Shown piece after piece: positions 8,498 to 17,369 of a stretch of 64,000 nucleotides of DNA. Each line of letters begins with the position of its first letter. The first letter of the stretch is position 1. The translations under genes were made by a program, and so were the position numbers. The notes beneath the pieces are model-generated. The model was not told where the DNA came from. It ran no database searches and was given only the letters and a program-made list of their open reading frames with translations. Source of the stretch: Bacteroidia bacterium (GTDB lineage: Bacteria; Bacteroidota; Bacteroidia; Cytophagales; Flammeovirgaceae); NCBI GenBank assembly GCA_030425505.1, contig JAUIAB010000004.1:62001-126000 (forward strand), read 5' to 3'.

Positions 8498-10054
8498 ATG
8501 CAAAACAAGAAACTAACCAAAGAAGAACTTTTAGAACAGTTGAATAAAGAAGCAGAGCTTGGTGGAGGAGAAAGAAGAATTGAATCTCAACATAAAAAAG
8601 GAAAACTTACTGCTAGAGAGCGAATAGACCTCTTATTGGATAAAGGAACATTCCAGGAAATGGGAAAGTTTGTAAAGCATAGGGAAACATTATTTGGACT
8701 TGAAAATGAAACCTATCTAGGAGATGGAGTTGTGACAGGATATGGTAAAGTTAACAATCGGTTAGTTTATGTTTTCTCACAAGACTTTACTGTTTTTGGA
8801 GGTTCTCTTTCTGAATCTCATGCAGAAAAGATCTGCAAAATTATGGACTTAGCGATGAAAAATGGAGCTCCCGTTATTGGGTTGAATGACTCTGGAGGTG
8901 CTAGGATTCAGGAGGGGGTAAAATCTTTAGGTGGTTATGCAGATATATTTTATAGAAATACTTTAGCTTCTGGAGTTATCCCACAAATTTCTGCGGTGAT
9001 GGGTCCATGCGCTGGAGGAGCTGTTTACTCTCCTGCCATAACTGACTTTATATTAATGGTTGAAAACACCTCATACATGTTTGTTACAGGCCCTAATGTA
9101 GTTAAAACAGTAACACACGAAGAAGTAACATCTGAAGAATTAGGCGGCGCATCAGCACATAGTTCTAAAAGTGGCGTAACTCATTTTTCTTGCTCTAATG
9201 AGGTGGAATGCATTGAAAACATCAAAAAGCTTTTAAGTTTTCTGCCCCAAAACTGTGAGGATGAACCTGATATACTAGAATACGACTCTACTAAAAGTGA
9301 GAGCAGAGAATCACTCAATAGTATTGTGCCAGAAAACCCCAACCAGCCATACGATATGAGAGATGTGGTAGATGGGATTGTTGATGAAGACAGTTTCCTC
9401 GAAGTTCATAAAAATTTCGCCGAAAATATGATTGTTGGCTTTGCCAGAATTGCTGGTAGAAGCATAGGCATTGTCGGGAATCAGCCGTCTGTTTTAGCAG
9501 GTTGTTTGGATATTAAGGCCAGTGAAAAAGGTGGAAGATTTGTCCGCTTTTGCGATTCTTTTAATATCCCTTTGCTAGTCCTTGTTGACGTCCCTGGCTT
9601 TTTACCTGGAACAGATCAGGAGTGGAATGGCATTATATCTAGTGGCGCAAAGCTTCTTTATGCTTTCTGTGAAGCTACTGTGCCAAGAGTTACTGTAATT
9701 ACAAGAAAAGCGTATGGCGGTGCTTATGATGTAATGAACTCTAAGCACATTGGTGCAGATCTGAACTTTGCATGGCCTACTGCTGAAATTGCAGTTATGG
9801 GAGCTAAGGGTGCTGCTGAGATCATTTTTAAAAAGGAAATAAAAGATGCGCAAGATCCAGAGAAAAAACTGGAGGAAAAAGTAGACGAATACACCGAAAA
9901 CTTTGCTAACCCTTACAGAGCATCGTATAGAGGATTCATTGATGAAGTCATTTTACCAGAAAAAACGAGATCTAAATTAATTACTGCATTTGAGATGCTA
10001 GAGAATAAAGCAGATAAGCTACCTAAGAAAAAGCATGGAAATATCCCTTTGTAA
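8498..10054 (+). CDS. pccB: Acyl-CoA carboxylase carboxyltransferase (beta) subunit, propionyl-CoA carboxylase-like
   Basis: This 518-aa enzyme transfers the carboxyl group from biotin to an acyl-CoA, usually propionyl-CoA in Bacteroidota, giving methylmalonyl-CoA. Two crotonase-fold halves are visible. The N-terminal half has [23 protein letters not shown] and [12 protein letters not shown]; the C-terminal half has [14 protein letters not shown] and [11 protein letters not shown]. The two glycine-rich oxyanion-hole motifs are intact. No biotin-carboxylase or biotin-carrier subunit gene is nearby, so the complex must be completed from elsewhere. Substrate (propionyl versus another acyl-CoA) is inferred from overall similarity. 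Confidence 0.93.
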   Translation: MQNKKLTKEELLEQLNKEAELGGGERRIESQHKKGKLTARERIDLLLDKGTFQEMGKFVKHRETLFGLENETYLGDGVVTGYGKVNNRLVYVFSQDFTVFGGSLSESHAEKICKIMDLAMKNGAPVIGLNDSGGARIQEGVKSLGGYADIFYRNTLASGVIPQISAVMGPCAGGAVYSPAITDFILMVENTSYMFVTGPNVVKTVTHEEVTSEELGGASAHSSKSGVTHFSCSNEVECIENIKKLLSFLPQNCEDEPDILEYDSTKSESRESLNSIVPENPNQPYDMRDVVDGIVDEDSFLEVHKNFAENMIVGFARIAGRSIGIVGNQPSVLAGCLDIKASEKGGRFVRFCDSFNIPLLVLVDVPGFLPGTDQEWNGIISSGAKLLYAFCEATVPRVTVITRKAYGGAYDVMNSKHIGADLNFAWPTAEIAVMGAKGAAEIIFKKEIKDAQDPEKKLEEKVDEYTENFANPYRASYRGFIDEVILPEKTRSKLITAFEMLENKADKLPKKKHGNIPL

Positions 10055-10070
10055 AAGGCTGAAAAGTAGC

Positions 10071-11036
10071 CTAGTAAGATACTTTAAAATGCCCAGGTAA
10101 TATTACTACTTCTTGTAATTCGGATGGAGCAATATACTTAGGGCATATGGTTGAATCATTTTCATTAAACTCATCAAAATCGAGAATAACTTTTATCGAA
10201 TCTCCTAAATCTTTTTGAGTTTCTAATAACTCAAACTTTACATAAGCTAATTCTGGGAAAATTTTTAATTTGTTAAGATTTACCTTTTTTGGTATATTTT
10301 TTATCACTGGCTCAACATTTTTCCGAATGGTTAACATCTTAATCACATTAACAAGAACCTTGACAGAAGAAGGGAAAAACTCAACCCAGTCTTTATTTGA
10401 GTTTGGTATTTCAATCGTTTTTTCAAAGTCTCTATCTACACCAGATGCCTCTAGTTTTAATGTTATTTTATCTGTTATTTCAGACAAAATTTTTGATGGT
10501 CCTCTACTTTTTATTTTGTCTGGGAATAGCTGTATAGACCCTTCGACAATATAGCTCTGCTTCAACTTAAAATTAGACGAATCCAAGTATATCTCTATAG
10601 GCTTTTCTACTATAGAATCGTACTCAAATTTTAAAGAGTCTTCAATAACAAAGTTGAGGGTGAATTCTTTAACTACTTCACTAATATCTGGCAAAATGGA
10701 TTTCACAGATATTGCTTTGACTTCAGTTGGTTTAGGCAAATCTACCTCTAGCTTGTTTTGCTTTATCCCTAAACTTCTGGTAAATATCCCCCACCCTATA
10801 CCGGTAACATTTAGTGTTATTTTCTCTGGTGGAGGTCGTAATGGAACAACGTTGGCTTGAGTGTAATTATATTGTACTGGAATTTTAAGATTAGCAGTGT
10901 GAGTATCGTTTAAAGAATGAAAAAACCAAAAAATAATTGCTATGGAGAAACACAATAAAAGTGCTCTCCCTTCTTTTTTTACAAGAAATTGAAATGCATT
11001 TTTTACAGATTTGAAAAAACTATTAGACTCAAACAA
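10071..11036 (-). CDS. YbbR-like domain protein (CdaR family)
   Basis: This 321-aa protein has one N-terminal membrane anchor (about residues 25-43, LLCFSIAIIFWFF). Repeated beta-rich YbbR domains follow, for example IPVQYNYTQ and VVPLRPPPEKITLNVTG. In Firmicutes the YbbR protein CdaR binds and modulates the diadenylate cyclase CdaA. Here cdaA is present but about 45 kb away (55332-56198). The gene is last in the minus-strand run nusB, YtxH, DUF1573, yajC, ybbR. In many Bacteroidota coaE follows at this point; it does not here, and pccB converges 16 bp away. Confidence 0.85.
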   Translation of the reverse strand: MFESNSFFKSVKNAFQFLVKKEGRALLLCFSIAIIFWFFHSLNDTHTANLKIPVQYNYTQANVVPLRPPPEKITLNVTGIGWGIFTRSLGIKQNKLEVDLPKPTEVKAISVKSILPDISEVVKEFTLNFVIEDSLKFEYDSIVEKPIEIYLDSSNFKLKQSYIVEGSIQLFPDKIKSRGPSKILSEITDKITLKLEASGVDRDFEKTIEIPNSNKDWVEFFPSSVKVLVNVIKMLTIRKNVEPVIKNIPKKVNLNKLKIFPELAYVKFELLETQKDLGDSIKVILDFDEFNENDSTICPKYIAPSELQEVVILPGHFKVSY

Positions 11037-11056
11037 TTATTTCCTTGCAATTAAAG

Positions 11057-11365
11057 TTATTTTTCATTTTTAGCTTTTGAGTTTTCAAAAGAAATATGAG
11101 CCTTTTCAAACTTTACCTTTATCCCTCTGTCAATTTCTAAGAAAATACAATCTCCTTCAATAGATGCTATTTTGCCATGCATCCCCCCCATGGTAACTAC
11201 ACTATCTCCTTTTTTTAAGTTACTTGAAAATTCCCGTTGTCTTTTTTGCTTTTTCTGCTGAGGTCTGATGATAAAGAAGTAAAATACAGCTATCATTCCT
11301 CCTAAAAACAGAAAGTTCATTGCCCCTCCACCAGAAGCCTGTAGCATTATGTATGAGTATATCAT
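11057..11365 (-). CDS. yajC: Preprotein translocase subunit YajC
   Basis: YajC is a small accessory subunit of the SecDF-YajC complex. One transmembrane helix is visible (FLFLGGMIAVFYFFIIRPQQKK), followed by the basic RPQQKKQK stretch and the beta-rich GDSVVTMGGMHGKI segment that define the family. The ATG at 11365 overlaps the stop of the DUF1573 gene as ATGA, which suggests translational coupling. A later Met (MLQASGG) could also serve as start. The 102-aa length is normal. Confidence 0.95.
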   Translation of the reverse strand: MIYSYIMLQASGGGAMNFLFLGGMIAVFYFFIIRPQQKKQKRQREFSSNLKKGDSVVTMGGMHGKIASIEGDCIFLEIDRGIKVKFEKAHISFENSKAKNEK

Positions 11366-11874
11366 GAGTTATTTTTATATGGTCCTTCTGACAGCTTATT
11401 TACCTTAGCTTTAATCGTTATTATATCTATACTTTTTTCTGTATTAGCAAAAACTCTGATTTTCTTATTTTGAATTCCAGACTTTCCTTTACTATTAAAC
11501 CTTACCATTATTTCTCCTGATTCTCCCGGAACTATAGGATCTTTGGTATAGCTTGGAGTAGTACACCCGCAAGATGTTTTAATATCAGAAATCACTAATG
11601 CCGCATCGCCAACATTCTTAAATTTAAATATGTGTTCTACCTTATCTCCTTCTGAGATTTCCCCAAAATTATACTCGTTTTCTTCAAATGAAAATTTAGC
11701 GTAGTTGGCATTTTCGTTATTTGAAGCACTCTCATTTTGCTCTTCACTATTGCTTGTTCTGACAACTTTTTCAGTTTCTTGTTCAATATTTTCCTTTACC
11801 TGCTGCTGAGATTTATTGCAAGAAAAAAACATAAAAAGAGATGAAATCCATACAAATGATATAGCTATTTTCAT
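11362..11874 (-). CDS. DUF1573 lipoprotein
   Basis: This 170-aa protein has a lipoprotein signal peptide with lipobox FFSC at about residues 16-19. An Asn/Glu/Ser-rich linker follows. Then comes a DUF1573 immunoglobulin-like (ASPM/SPD-2/Hydin-type) domain with FKNVGDAALVISDIKTSCGCTTP; the SCGCT motif is the family hallmark. It is probably anchored at a membrane face in the envelope. Function is not established. DUF1573 genes next to yajC and nusB are a recurring Bacteroidota arrangement, and the 4-bp overlap with yajC supports co-translation. Confidence 0.9.
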   Translation of the reverse strand: MKIAISFVWISSLFMFFSCNKSQQQVKENIEQETEKVVRTSNSEEQNESASNNENANYAKFSFEENEYNFGEISEGDKVEHIFKFKNVGDAALVISDIKTSCGCTTPSYTKDPIVPGESGEIMVRFNSKGKSGIQNKKIRVFANTEKSIDIITIKAKVNKLSEGPYKNNS

Positions 11875-11899
11875 TTTCCTATATTTTTATTTAATACCC

Positions 11900-12205
11900 T
11901 TAATTTTTATGTATAATCTTATTTTTCAAATCGTCAATTTCGTTCATCAGCTTTTCTGCATGCTCTACCGTTTCACTAACAATTCTTTTACCCTCTGTTT
12001 TTGCTTCGTTTATGTGTTCTATTTTTCCAGAAACGAGTTCTTCAATAAGCTCTTCTAGAATTTTTTTGTATTTGTCCAGCTTAAACGTGAGCTTATCTCT
12101 TGTATTTTTTCCTTTATCAGGAGCATAGAGTAATCCTACAACACCTCCGACTAATATGCCAGACAGAAATGTAAAAAATTGATTCCCTTGTGAGTTTTTT
12201 GCCAT
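11900..12205 (-). CDS. YtxH domain protein
   Basis: This 101-aa protein has a glycine-rich membrane segment (FTFLSGILVGGVVGLLYAPDKG) that matches the YtxH family signature GxLxGGxxGLLxAPxxG. A long amphipathic, charged coiled region follows. In Bacillus YtxH-type proteins are linked to general stress; in Bacteroidota they recur beside nusB without a defined role. The start lies 12 bp after the nusB stop, which indicates one transcript. Confidence 0.88.
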   Translation of the reverse strand: MAKNSQGNQFFTFLSGILVGGVVGLLYAPDKGKNTRDKLTFKLDKYKKILEELIEELVSGKIEHINEAKTEGKRIVSETVEHAEKLMNEIDDLKNKIIHKN

Positions 12206-12217
12206 TTTTTTAAGTTT

Positions 12218-13393
12218 TTAGTTATTATCAATTAACCCTCTTCCACTCTTTTTAATTCGCCCTGAAGATACTAACTCTTTAGAAAGAGAATCTAGTATTC
12301 CATTCACAAAAATATGACTTTTTGATGTACTATACCTTTTTGAAATTTCTACATACTCATTTAAAGTAGATTTAATGGGTATGCTAGGAAAATATAACAT
12401 CTCAGAAAGTCCCATTAGTAGAATTATTTTATCCATCTTCGCTACTCTATCTCCTTCCCACTTTTTTAATTTTTTTTCTATTTCCTTCCAAAGTTCTTTT
12501 TCTTGCTTTGTAGTGTAATCAAACAAATTTAAAACAAATTTTTTACTATCCTCCCAATCAAAAGAGGTTTCTAGCTGCTCTTGACTTGCATTTAGCAATC
12601 TTTTCTTAAATACTTTTTTAAGTACTCTTTTATCTTCCTCACCAAAAAGAAAGTAATCCTCAAGACTGGATAACCATTTGTCTTCCTTGAATAAAAAATC
12701 ATTTATCAAGCTGTCTAGCAATGTATTATCTTTTTGCTCCTTACCATTAGCCTTAGAACTTACAGCCTTAAACTCTTCGCTTTTAACTAAGTCATAATAC
12801 CAGTCTTCTATGTCAAAAGATTTATCAGCTATTTTGTTGCTTACTAGCTTTTTTAGCTCTATTTCTTTTTCCAGACTTTGTAGGAAGTAGCTTTCCTGAA
12901 AGAATTGATATAAAACTTCTTTATTAGAAGCATATTTTTTTAAGTATCCCTTATCTTCAAAAGCTTCTATAGCTTTCCGTCTTAAATTGATTATTGCTTT
13001 TAATAAACTACTTGAAACCTCAAATAGCAGTTCGACTTCATCAATAAGATTTTTTCTGCTAGTACTCTTAAAGTTTTGTAAATACTTCCGGTAGTTACTA
13101 ATCTCTTTTTCTAAATAGACTTTATCATCTGCATGAACTTCTTCCCAGTTTACCTCCAAGTCTTTTCTTGCCTCCCACTCCTCAAAAATCTCTATAGCTT
13201 TCTCTTGTCTACCATTAATCAATGATGATTTTTCTTTACCGATTTTCAATAGTTCAAGTCTAAAATATTCTTTAATATTCTTTCTGAGTAGATCTTTCTC
13301 TACTCTTCTATTGATTCTATACGCATAAAGCTTTTCTAATATTTTAACCCGAAGCAGCCTACGGTTAACCATAACATTTGAAAGTTGCTTCAA
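12218..13393 (-). CDS. nusB: Transcription antitermination factor NusB, long Bacteroidota form
   Basis: NusB binds boxA RNA with S10 (NusE) and prevents early termination in rRNA operons. The all-helical NusB core is at the C-terminus, with DKIILLMGLSEMLYFPSIPIKSTLNEYVEISKRYSTSKSHIFVNGILD; the Ser/Thr-rich turn before FVNGILD is canonical. The N-terminus starts with RRLLRVKILEKLYAY, also NusB-like. A long charged helical insertion brings the protein to 391 aa, compared with about 140 aa in E. coli; this extended form is usual in Bacteroidota. It heads the minus-strand operon ending at the YbbR gene. Confidence 0.9.
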   Translation of the reverse strand: MKQLSNVMVNRRLLRVKILEKLYAYRINRRVEKDLLRKNIKEYFRLELLKIGKEKSSLINGRQEKAIEIFEEWEARKDLEVNWEEVHADDKVYLEKEISNYRKYLQNFKSTSRKNLIDEVELLFEVSSSLLKAIINLRRKAIEAFEDKGYLKKYASNKEVLYQFFQESYFLQSLEKEIELKKLVSNKIADKSFDIEDWYYDLVKSEEFKAVSSKANGKEQKDNTLLDSLINDFLFKEDKWLSSLEDYFLFGEEDKRVLKKVFKKRLLNASQEQLETSFDWEDSKKFVLNLFDYTTKQEKELWKEIEKKLKKWEGDRVAKMDKIILLMGLSEMLYFPSIPIKSTLNEYVEISKRYSTSKSHIFVNGILDSLSKELVSSGRIKKSGRGLIDNN

Positions 13394-13493
13394 AGGTAGT
13401 TATTGGATTGGTTTTGAAAACCATAAATCTTAAAGTTTGGGAATTAAACACTTCCTTTTTGTAAATTGCTCTCCATAAAAACACTTTGAGCAC

Positions 13494-13874
13494 ATGTCAT
13501 CTAATAAACTATTTACGCTTTTCTTTCTACTTGCATCTTTCATGCTTTTCTCAGCAAAAAATAACGCTATTATACCAGTTATTCTTCAGGTAACTGTAAT
13601 TGATGATGCTGGAAATGTTCAACCAAATGCAAAAATCAAGCTATTTCACAATAAACAGGACTTTGATGAAAATAAAAATGCTTTAGTTGTTGCAGAAAAA
13701 ACAAATAAGAAGGGCAAAGTATCTATTAAGAAAATTGGAGCTTATAAATTAGAAGAAAAGACCTATTACATCAGGGTTGATAAAGGAGATAAAAACAATA
13801 TTGGACATGGTATTAAAACCAAAAAGCTGGAAAAAAAGATCAATAAAATAAATGTCATTATTTCTGACTTGTAA
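13494..13874 (+). CDS. Small secreted protein with Ig-like or carboxypeptidase-regulatory-like fold
   Basis: This 126-aa protein has a signal peptide (about residues 1-24, FLLASFMLFSAKNNA). A single beta-sandwich-like domain follows, with VTVIDDAGNVQPNAKIKLF, VAEKTNKKGKVSIKKIGAY and YYIRVDKGD, resembling the prealbumin-like Cna_B/CarboxypepD_reg fold. The C-terminus is lysine-rich. It stands alone, divergent from nusB and convergent with the S74 protein gene. Function is unknown; the fold is inferred from the strand pattern. Confidence 0.65.
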   Translation: MSSNKLFTLFFLLASFMLFSAKNNAIIPVILQVTVIDDAGNVQPNAKIKLFHNKQDFDENKNALVVAEKTNKKGKVSIKKIGAYKLEEKTYYIRVDKGDKNNIGHGIKTKKLEKKINKINVIISDL

Positions 13875-13884
13875 GTCTATCTCT

Positions 13885-13924
13885 AAAAATAAAAAAGGAG
13901 ATAGTGAGAAAACTCACTACCTCC
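13885..13924 (-). terminator. Rho-independent terminator after the S74 surface protein gene
   Basis: Read on the minus strand, GGAG and TAGTGAG pair with CTCACTA and CTCC around a TTTT loop, with one internal mismatch. A CTTTTTTATTTTT run follows. It begins 25 bp after the stop of the 13949-15493 gene, which is the right place and orientation. Confidence 0.75.
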
Positions 13925-13948
13925 AATTGTATATGTTAAACTTAAATG

Positions 13949-15493
13949 TTACTTAGTTAGAATCATTCTCTTAGTATCTACTTCATTGCCATCTACAATA
14001 AGGCTATAGAGATACATCCCAGGCTGAAGAGATCCAGCCTTAAGAGTAACGCTTGTGTTACCTTTTTCTGTAATGCTATACTCTCTAACCTGCTTTCCTT
14101 GCAAATCATACACATAAAGAATTGCACTATTTGCTTTTTCAGCTATTGTGAACTCTATCTCTGTACTCTCTGTAAAAGGATTCGGCTTGTTTTGTAATAG
14201 TTCAGAAGAAACCATTGCAATAGAAGTCACTTCTCTTTTATTACTTCCTTTTAAAGAAGCATCTTCCTTGCTTAGTAAAGCCTCTACTTTAGCTAATCTT
14301 TCTTCCAGAGAACTTACTTTGGTATTTTGCTCCTTTAGTGCTTGAGTTAATACAGGGATCAAACCTGTGTAGTTTACACTCAAATACCCTTCACTATCTT
14401 CATGTACTAACTCAGGTAATACTTCTTTTACATTTTGAGCTATAAACCCAAGTTGCTTACCATCATCAAAGTTCTTCTGAGAGAATTCTTTTTTGAAAGA
14501 ATAGCTTACTCCTTCTATTTGACTAATTGCTTCTAAAGCTCCTTCTATAGCTGCTACATTTTCTTTATAGTTTTTATCTGAATTAACTAAAAAGTTATTT
14601 GCTAAAACATTCCCATTGATATGCAGCTTTTCCTGAGGGTTGTTAGTTCCGATACCTACCCCAGCTGTAGGGAAACTATACATTCTATTTTGATCTCCTA
14701 GCCAAAGGTTATTTCCTCTGGTTAGTGATTTCCAATCTCTACCATTAAACCCTTCAAAGTCTTTACCCGTCCAACGGATAGTACCTGCTTCTTCTGCTCT
14801 ACTTCCTTCTTCCAGTTTTAGTGCGCCTCCAACATTCAAAGCTTCATCTAAGTCCTCTGTTGCTATTCCAAGAGCAGGTAGTTGATTATCTGTTTGAAAA
14901 CGACCAAACAAAAGAGAGTGAACTTCATTATTTGAAACTATGAATTTGTTTGATCCCCTTTCTCTTAAACCTGCCTGATAACCTAAAAAAACATTATTTG
15001 ACCCTTCTAAGTTCGCTGCTCCTGCTCTGTTTCCTAGAAAAACATTATTTGATCCAGAAGTTTTTGACCCAGCAGCTTCTGACCCAATGAAAACATTATT
15101 ATCCCCAAAGCGTATTTCATTAGCGGTATAAGCCCCTAAAAATGTATTAGAACTACCGTTACTACTAGTTCCAGCCGCATTCCCTACATAAACATTTAAT
15201 TCTCCTGTCGTATTTTGCAGCCCAGCAGATACTCCAAAAAAAGAATTTGCCCTGCCGGTAGCATTATGAAAACCTGCTTCAGATCCAAAAAAAGAATTAG
15301 AAACCCCTGTAGTATTTAAGTTTCCAGCAAAGTTTCCAACAAAAGTATTCCTGTTTTCTCCTTGGTTATTGCTACCTGCTCTATTGCCAGCAAAATAATT
15401 AGATTGAGCATTAGCCTGGTTAACTCCTAGTATGCCCAGCCCTAGGCTGAATACCAAGGTAAAAAGTTTGGTTTGTAATAATCTGGTTGTCAT
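13949..15493 (-). CDS. T9SS-exported surface protein with head repeats and Peptidase_S74 intramolecular chaperone domain
   Basis: This 514-aa protein is built in four parts. A signal peptide (about 1-29, LGVNQANAQS) is followed by about eight degenerate repeats of the type NSFFGxxAGxxN/NVFLGNxAG (about 35-190), which resemble the left-handed beta-roll head of trimeric adhesins. Next is a Peptidase_S74 domain (about 300-390, SDKNYKENVAAI with the Ser-Lys dyad region, LGFIAQNVKEVLPELV), which in phage tailspikes assists trimerisation and cuts itself off. A short coiled coil comes before a C-terminal sorting domain (about 435-514, NKPNPFTESTEIEFTI to LIVDGNEVDTKRMILTK), the T9SS type A signal. 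It is likely a secreted trimeric adhesin or fibre. A minus-strand terminator follows it. Confidence 0.88.
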   Translation of the reverse strand: MTTRLLQTKLFTLVFSLGLGILGVNQANAQSNYFAGNRAGSNNQGENRNTFVGNFAGNLNTTGVSNSFFGSEAGFHNATGRANSFFGVSAGLQNTTGELNVYVGNAAGTSSNGSSNTFLGAYTANEIRFGDNNVFIGSEAAGSKTSGSNNVFLGNRAGAANLEGSNNVFLGYQAGLRERGSNKFIVSNNEVHSLLFGRFQTDNQLPALGIATEDLDEALNVGGALKLEEGSRAEEAGTIRWTGKDFEGFNGRDWKSLTRGNNLWLGDQNRMYSFPTAGVGIGTNNPQEKLHINGNVLANNFLVNSDKNYKENVAAIEGALEAISQIEGVSYSFKKEFSQKNFDDGKQLGFIAQNVKEVLPELVHEDSEGYLSVNYTGLIPVLTQALKEQNTKVSSLEERLAKVEALLSKEDASLKGSNKREVTSIAMVSSELLQNKPNPFTESTEIEFTIAEKANSAILYVYDLQGKQVREYSITEKGNTSVTLKAGSLQPGMYLYSLIVDGNEVDTKRMILTK

Positions 15494-15918
15494 TTTTAAA
15501 TTGTGTTTTGTTTAAATTATGTCTTACTCTATTAAAGGCTTTTCAGAAACCGCCAGTTGATATGTATAGTTAAACTATGAATAACAAGGTATAGTTTGTT
15601 AATAAACCCTAAAAAAGCTTAAAAAAACTTAAGCCTCCTGTAAAAAAAAGCTATATTTAGTATGCTTACATACAAATGTAATAACATTATGCAATAAATT
15701 GTTACAACATATAACTTTTTTTACCCTTGTAGAGTGAGTACCTAAACTGTCTTTTAAACCAAGAGAGTTTCAAAAAGATCCATTGATGAATTTAAAAACA
15801 CAGAAGAACACGCTAAGAAAAAACTCTATAAAAGCTGAAATCAGCATAAATACGCCGCCTTATGAATCAACTAATATTATACCTCCATACTAAAATAGCA
15901 TAGCAATGTGATTTTTGC
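15494..15918. other. 425-bp intergenic region without a recognised gene
   Basis: This AT-rich gap lies upstream of the S74 gene and downstream of the MerR gene. ATAGTT and AACTAT form a short inverted repeat near 15565, and GGTATAGTTTGTT close by resembles it. Several A-runs are present. I see no ORF with a plausible start and ribosome-binding site, no tRNA and no repeat shared with the rest of the window. Confidence 0.4.
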
Positions 15919-16812
15919 TTAGAGAGCTTTGATTTTTTCAACCATCTGGATCAAATTATTGATACTTGGAATCACGGTGATATTATTTGACAAATCTAAA
16001 TCTTGCCCAATAACCTGATAGCCTGATACCCATATTTCAGAGTTTTCATATTTATTCCCCAAGTAGCTCAAATATTTTTGTATTCTTTCCACATCAGATA
16101 AAGCAGTAAAAACGGTCAACAAGAAATCTGGATAATGCTTTTCACAAGCCTTCTCTAAATCTACTATGGGAAGGTTTTGCCCAAGGTAGATAACACGATG
16201 ACCTTTAGATTTGATAATATATGAAGAAAATAATAGACTTATCTCATGCATCTCACCTTTGGGCAAAAACAAAATAAAAGTCTGGCTATTCTTCCCTGGA
16301 GCATCGTATAAACTATCTATAGCAACAACTAGTTTTTGGCGTATAAGGTTAGAGATAAAGTGCTCTTGAGATGGACTAATTGACCCTGTCTGCCATAAAA
16401 AACCAACTCGCATTAAAAAGGGAAACACAACCTGAATTATTGCCTTTTCAAAACCAAGCTTTAGTATATTAGATGAAATAATTTTTTCAAACCGCCCTTC
16501 ATCAAAATCAATCATAGCAATTGTTAAGGCTCCAATTTGATCGGTAAAATCAGTATTACCCTCAATGGTATCCATCACCTTCTCCATCAACTCGTCCATT
16601 GGCATACCTGCTATCTTAGAAATTTTATATCCATTGTTATTAAGCAATGATATATTTAGCATCAACTTCAGATCTTCAGAACAATAACATCTTACATTAT
16701 TTTCATTTCTAACAGGCTTCAAAATTTTATAGCGCTGCTCCCATATTCGAATAGTATGCGCTTTAATACCCGTAAGCTGTTCTAGATCTTTAATTGTATA
16801 AGTGGCTTCCAT
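15919..16812 (-). CDS. MerR-family regulator with cobalamin-binding domain (CarH/LitR-like photoreceptor candidate)
   Basis: This 297-aa regulator has an N-terminal MerR winged helix (about 1-70: YTIKDLEQLTGIKAHTIRIWEQRY). A four-helix B12-cap domain with W140 and E150-H151 follows, in exact Wx9EH spacing. Then comes a Rossmann-type B12-binding domain with GEMHEIS (His189) and VIYLGQNLP. In Thermus and Myxococcus CarH, adenosylcobalamin bound between these histidines makes the protein a light-sensitive repressor of carotenoid genes. The usual ExHxxG ends in Ser (S192) rather than Gly here. The gene lies 38 bp downstream of crtZ on the same strand, in keeping with control of carotenoid synthesis. 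B12 binding and light sensing are inferred. Confidence 0.85.
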   Translation of the reverse strand: MEATYTIKDLEQLTGIKAHTIRIWEQRYKILKPVRNENNVRCYCSEDLKLMLNISLLNNNGYKISKIAGMPMDELMEKVMDTIEGNTDFTDQIGALTIAMIDFDEGRFEKIISSNILKLGFEKAIIQVVFPFLMRVGFLWQTGSISPSQEHFISNLIRQKLVVAIDSLYDAPGKNSQTFILFLPKGEMHEISLLFSSYIIKSKGHRVIYLGQNLPIVDLEKACEKHYPDFLLTVFTALSDVERIQKYLSYLGNKYENSEIWVSGYQVIGQDLDLSNNITVIPSINNLIQMVEKIKAL

Positions 16813-16850
16813 TGCGTAGAAAAACGTTTACATACTAATAAAACTGGTGT

Positions 16851-17312
16851 TCATAAATTTGTTTTGAAAAAATACTTTCTTTTTACAATAAGTAAACCAA
16901 AAGACTCAGATGGTTGTTTCTTTTTAATCTTGTGATGATCTTGGTGTGCTTTTTTTAAAGCACTCAAATAGTTAGCAAAGTTTTTACCCTTGTTATTTAT
17001 CCTTTTGTGGATCAAAATATCATGCACTATGAAATAAACAATTCCATAAAACGTAATCCCGATCCCCAGAAATAAACTTGAATAATTACCAAAAGAAAGA
17101 CCTACCCAAATTAGAACGATTGCTATTGATGCGAAAAAAAGACTAAATATATCATTAAACTCAAGCCAGTATTTTGATTTTTGATGATGTGTTTTGTGAA
17201 TAAACCATAAAGGCCCATGCATTATGTATCTGTGGAAAAACCAAGAAAACAGCTCCATTCCCAAAAAACCAACCACGGTTAATAGTATATATTTCCATGT
17301 TTCCATATTCAA
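16851..17312 (-). CDS. crtZ: Beta-carotene hydroxylase (CrtZ-type, fatty acid hydroxylase superfamily)
   Basis: This 153-aa membrane di-iron enzyme adds 3-hydroxyl groups to beta-ionone rings, giving zeaxanthin. All four histidine motifs are present: HRYIMH (Hx4H), HKTHH (Hx2HH), HDILIH (Hx4H) and HQDHH (Hx2HH). Three to four hydrophobic segments surround them. Size and motif spacing match CrtZ rather than longer sterol desaturases. It is followed on the same strand by the MerR/B12 regulator gene, probably in one operon. No other crt gene is in the window. Confidence 0.92.
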   Translation of the reverse strand: MNMETWKYILLTVVGFLGMELFSWFFHRYIMHGPLWFIHKTHHQKSKYWLEFNDIFSLFFASIAIVLIWVGLSFGNYSSLFLGIGITFYGIVYFIVHDILIHKRINNKGKNFANYLSALKKAHQDHHKIKKKQPSESFGLLIVKRKYFFKTNL

Positions 17313-17340
17313 AAAACTAGCTCTTTAATAAAATGTTTAC

Positions 17341-17360
17341 AAGCTTTGCAAAACAAGCTT
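17341..17360. promoter_or_regulatory. Candidate operator between crtZ and the divergent gene
   Basis: Two AAGCTT hexamers, each self-complementary, flank an 8-bp spacer (AAGCTTTGCAAAACAAGCTT). The site sits in the short divergent promoter region upstream of crtZ. GTTTACA at 17335-17341 is repeated at 16825-16831, just upstream of the MerR gene. This could be a MerR-type operator; no binding is shown by sequence alone. Confidence 0.3.
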
Positions 17361-17369
17361 ATCAAGATT

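Noticed and set aside
10051-10078. Hairpin AGGCT/AGCCT between pccB and the YbbR gene
   Set aside because: The stem is only 5 bp, the T-tract is short, and it overlaps the YbbR stop codon. It is too weak to call a terminator.
13949-15493. Repeats in the S74 protein gene as a possible CRISPR or DNA repeat array
   Set aside because: They are degenerate protein-level repeats within a continuous frame. No CRISPR array or cas gene was seen anywhere in the window.
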